From assembly GCF_013074385.2 (NCBI RefSeq), contig NZ_JABEYA020000011.1:1-64000 (forward strand): 64,000 bases of DNA, written 5' to 3'. Both the position numbers and the translations under genes were made by a program. A model generated the notes under the pieces. The model was not told the origin of the DNA. It made no database searches and worked only from the letters and a program-made list of their open reading frames with translations. Source of the stretch: Vibrio ostreicida (GTDB taxonomy: Bacteria; Pseudomonadota; Gammaproteobacteria; Enterobacterales; Vibrionaceae). Positions 61,843-64,000 of the stretch are shown here, piece after piece (position 1 is the first letter of the stretch; every line of letters starts with the position of its first letter).

Positions 61843-61870
61843 TAAAAGCTTCCGTCTGGAAGCTTTTATT
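61842..61870. terminator. Bidirectional terminator between cysC and cheX
   Basis: AATAAAAGCTTCC/GGAAGCTTTTATT with a four-base loop; T-rich on both strands. Confidence 0.9.
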
Positions 61871-62332
61871 TTACTCGAAACAGATTTCGATAAACGCATT
61901 ACCCCATTGAGAGTTGAACGGCATGATAATGATGGCGCCTTCACATTTGTGACGGATGGTGTGTCCTTTCCCTGACACCACCACGGGTGTCGCCATATCA
62001 AAATCAAACCCACTTTCGGAGAGAATGCGTTTTGCGCCACCGGCGACCATGTTGGTAATTTCACCGACCATATCAGTGATCTCATCATTAAGGCCGTTTG
62101 GACGTTCTCCCAACATATTCTCCATAATTTCGAGTGCGAGATTTTCATCAAACGTAATAGACATAGAACCGCGAGTCTGCTGACCAACCATCCCAATTAA
62201 ACCTGACACATCCCCGCGAGCAATTTCATCTTTCTTCACTCGGGGTTTCTGTGGCTTCAATTCCAGAGAAGCCATCGTTTTTAGCACATTCATCAGTGAA
62301 GCTAGAAACGGGTTTACAAATTCAGCGCGCAT
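61871..62332 (-). CDS. cheX: CheX chemotaxis protein
   Basis: 153 residues. The CheC/CheX/FliY signature E-x2-N appears as DMVGEITNMVAGGAK, the catalytic site for dephosphorylating CheY-P. Length and N-terminal EFVNPFLASLMNVLKTMASLE match CheX. In vibrios CheX is encoded apart from the che operons. It may tune polar flagellum switching or another CheY-like regulator. Not in an operon with cysC; it is convergent. Confidence 0.88.
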   Translation of the reverse strand: MRAEFVNPFLASLMNVLKTMASLELKPQKPRVKKDEIARGDVSGLIGMVGQQTRGSMSITFDENLALEIMENMLGERPNGLNDEITDMVGEITNMVAGGAKRILSESGFDFDMATPVVVSGKGHTIRHKCEGAIIIMPFNSQWGNAFIEICFE

Positions 62333-62347
62333 AATCTTCTTCTATTT

Positions 62348-62812
62348 TTATTCTGCCTGTCCATTTGAGCATGACTGACAAACTCCGTGAGACTCAATCA
62401 CATGGTTTGTGATCGTAAATCCATGTTTTTTTGCGTTACTCGCCAGTGACGTTATCAAACTCTCATCTTGCAGCTCGATAACGTTGCTGCATTTATCGCA
62501 AATCAGCAAATGTGAATAGTGCTTGTTTGCGTTACCCGAGCAACACTGAATAAAGCTGTTGGTCGACTCAACTCGATGTATGAACCCTTGCTCTAAGAGA
62601 AAATCAAGCGCGCGATATACTGTCGGTGGTTTCGCTTGAGGTTCGCTCTTCTTTAAGTCTTCCAATAACTCGTACGCAGTAGACGACTTGGGACTGGAAC
62701 ATATTAGCTCAAATACCCGTTTTCTCTGGGGCGTTAATCTGACCCCTCGTGTCGTACAAATCCCTTCTATTTGTTTTACCAGTTTGTGGTCCAAATTTTT
62801 CACCATAACCAT
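62348..62812 (-). CDS. zur: Zinc uptake regulator (Fur family)
   Basis: 154 residues, Fur family with N-terminal winged helix (TTRGVRLTPQRKRVFELICSSPKSSTAYELLEDLKKSEPQAKPPTVYRALDFLLEQGF) and C-terminal metal sites (LLICDKCSNVIEL, SHGVCQSCSN). The two Cys pairs at ICDKC and VCQSC bind structural zinc; Zur-like features (KPPTVYRALDFLLEQGFIHRVE) favour Zur over Fur, and no other Fur-type name fits better. Start at ATG 62812; ATG 62806 is possible. Confidence 0.9.
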   Translation of the reverse strand: MVMVKNLDHKLVKQIEGICTTRGVRLTPQRKRVFELICSSPKSSTAYELLEDLKKSEPQAKPPTVYRALDFLLEQGFIHRVESTNSFIQCCSGNANKHYSHLLICDKCSNVIELQDESLITSLASNAKKHGFTITNHVIESHGVCQSCSNGQAE

Positions 62813-62961
62813 TGGACTTTAGTAATAATATACCATTTCTGGGTGAATTTCGTTTATCAGTCTTTATTATTCTGATATTTAAGTCAGTGGTTTTCACTAT
62901 AAACGCACTGATTTTGCGTTACTTCCTATACGTTACCCTATCTTTTCGCAAAACGATACCG

Positions 62962-64000
62962 CTACAGGGGGGGGCTATCTTCCGCTTTGTGCGCTCTGTT
63001 CGATAAAATATCCTGACCCTTTTCAAAATCAAATTCTTCTAAAGCTTCGGTGAGCTGCGTAAAGTCGGCCATAGACAAACCTATGGCTGACCCTGAATCC
63101 ATATTTTGAGTCAGAGTCAGTGCGTGAGTATCGTTCTCTTGTAACGCTTGGTGTAATTGATCGAATAATTGGTGATTGAATCCCCCGTTTTTTGAGGAGG
63201 ACTGCGGCTTTTCCGCGAACAGAGCGCTGGCATCAATGGCGTCTGTCAGCGCGGTGAGTGATTTGAGCATGCGCTGACGAAGATCATGATTGGTACTGTC
63301 GTGTTCTAACTCTTGGCATAACTCATGTAATGTCACCGCTCCTATATTGCCAGCGACGCCTTTCAAAGAGTGGATATGACGCACGCGGAGAGTGTCGTCG
63401 TGATCTTGGATGGCAAGTTCAAGCGCCTTGCGGTCAGAATAGGTGTTAGAAAAGCGCTGCAATAGCTTTAAGTAAAGGTCTCGGTTGCCATTGGCCCGAG
63501 TTAACCCTGATAAGGTATCTAAACCATTGATGTCAGGGAGCGATGGCTGTTCTTGGTGGCTTGTTGGGGCTAATGTTTGTGGTTGTTTTGGGGTGATCCA
63601 TTTTGCCAAAGTACTGAACATAGCGCCGACATCAATAGGTTTAGCGATGATGTCATTCATCCCGACTTGTTTGGCTTTTTCTTTGTCCCTTTCCATGACA
63701 TTAGCTGTCATGGCAATAATAGGAATGCTATGGTCATCTAGGTTTTTTCTTATAAACTCCGTCGCTTGATAGCCATCCATGACAGGCATTTGGCAATCCA
63801 TCAAGATGCCATCAAAATCTTGGGTTTTATACAAATCTATCGCGATTTGACCGTTTTCAGCGACCGTCACATTGACCTGTTGACCTTCGAGCAGCTCCGT
63901 TGCTAATTCTTGGTTGATATGATTATCTTCGACCAGAAGCACTTTCGAACCAGCAAGATGTTGTGCATTGGCGAGTTGTGTTTGTTCTTCGATGTCACTG
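62962..64000 (-). CDS. Hybrid sensor histidine kinase, C-terminal part (receiver and HPt domains), truncated by the window edge
   Basis: At least 345 residues; the frame runs off the right edge, so the N-terminal sensor and kinase domains lie beyond 64000. A receiver domain (VLLVEDNHINQELATELL, GILMDCQMPVMDGYQATEFIRK with phospho-acceptor Asp, IIAMTAN, KPIDV) is followed after a linker by an HPt domain (RHIHSLKGVAGNIGA, phospho-accepting His). The linker before the receiver (EEQTQLANAQHLAGSK) is typical of multi-step phosphorelay kinases with a further receiver or ATPase domain upstream. The signal it senses is unknown. The final codons include a C8 tract (G8 on the plus strand, 62967-62974). 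Confidence 0.9.
   Translation of the reverse strand, partial: SDIEEQTQLANAQHLAGSKVLLVEDNHINQELATELLEGQQVNVTVAENGQIAIDLYKTQDFDGILMDCQMPVMDGYQATEFIRKNLDDHSIPIIAMTANVMERDKEKAKQVGMNDIIAKPIDVGAMFSTLAKWITPKQPQTLAPTSHQEQPSLPDINGLDTLSGLTRANGNRDLYLKLLQRFSNTYSDRKALELAIQDHDDTLRVRHIHSLKGVAGNIGAVTLHELCQELEHDSTNHDLRQRMLKSLTALTDAIDASALFAEKPQSSSKNGGFNHQLFDQLHQALQENDTHALTLTQNMDSGSAIGLSMADFTQLTEALEEFDFEKGQDILSNRAHKAEDSPPL

Overview
The window is almost certainly chromosomal DNA from a Vibrio or close relative (Vibrionaceae). A MotX sodium-motor gene lies between purA and rnr, and the pabA-astC-crp-prkB-yheU-yheT-yheS-kefG-kefB-yheV-slyD neighbourhood is the marine gammaproteobacterial version of a locus also seen in E. 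coli. The species cannot be fixed from the sequence alone.

The layout has two parts. Positions 1 to about 12,200 are an accessory, AT-richer graveyard of secreted polymorphic toxins. It starts with the decayed filamentous part of a CdiA/FHA-type adhesin (to 1576). Next comes a 1313-residue gene with its own signal peptide, the FHA mid-region, a DUF637-like region, a VENN-like pretoxin motif and a C-terminal nuclease-like toxin (1594-5535), followed by its probable immunity gene (5545-6531). Then come a frameshifted signal-peptide stub, a 222-bp IS3-family remnant, the tail of an Rhs protein with a probable immunity gene (to 7887), and two 139-bp RAYT relics bracketing an orphan toxin tail overlapping its immunity gene (7967-9372). 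The region ends with several small secreted proteins, one of them a clear pseudogene and one only 45 residues long.

From about 12,289 on, the window is conserved core chromosome: pabA; the arginine succinyltransferase genes astC, astA and astD with a DUF1338 dioxygenase gene; crp and the prkB-yheU-yheT-DUF2390 group (minus strand); a secreted YD-repeat protein behind a Fur-box-like site; yheS; kefG-kefB, yheV, slyD; an isoaspartyl peptidase; purA; motX behind a sigma-28-like promoter; rnr-rlmB. The complete S10, spc and alpha ribosomal protein operons follow (36,746-50,391) with recognisable leaders and terminators, plus secY and rpoA. After them lie fklB, an OapA/LysM-like protein, an EamA transporter, an ElaA-type acetyltransferase, a Crp/Fnr-like regulator and cpdB. 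A sulfate assimilation operon, cobA-cysD-cysN-SLC13 transporter-cysC (56,215-61,842), comes next, then cheX, zur and the C-terminal part of a hybrid sensor kinase cut by the window edge.

The genes most likely to hold something new are in the first 12 kb: the CdiA-type toxin without its TPS domain but with a second signal peptide, the repeat-flanked orphan toxin/immunity module, an A8 tract that breaks a signal peptide, and the cluster of small cysteine-containing secreted proteins. The core regions are ordinary apart from some regulatory sites listed below. No tRNA, rRNA or CRISPR array was seen.
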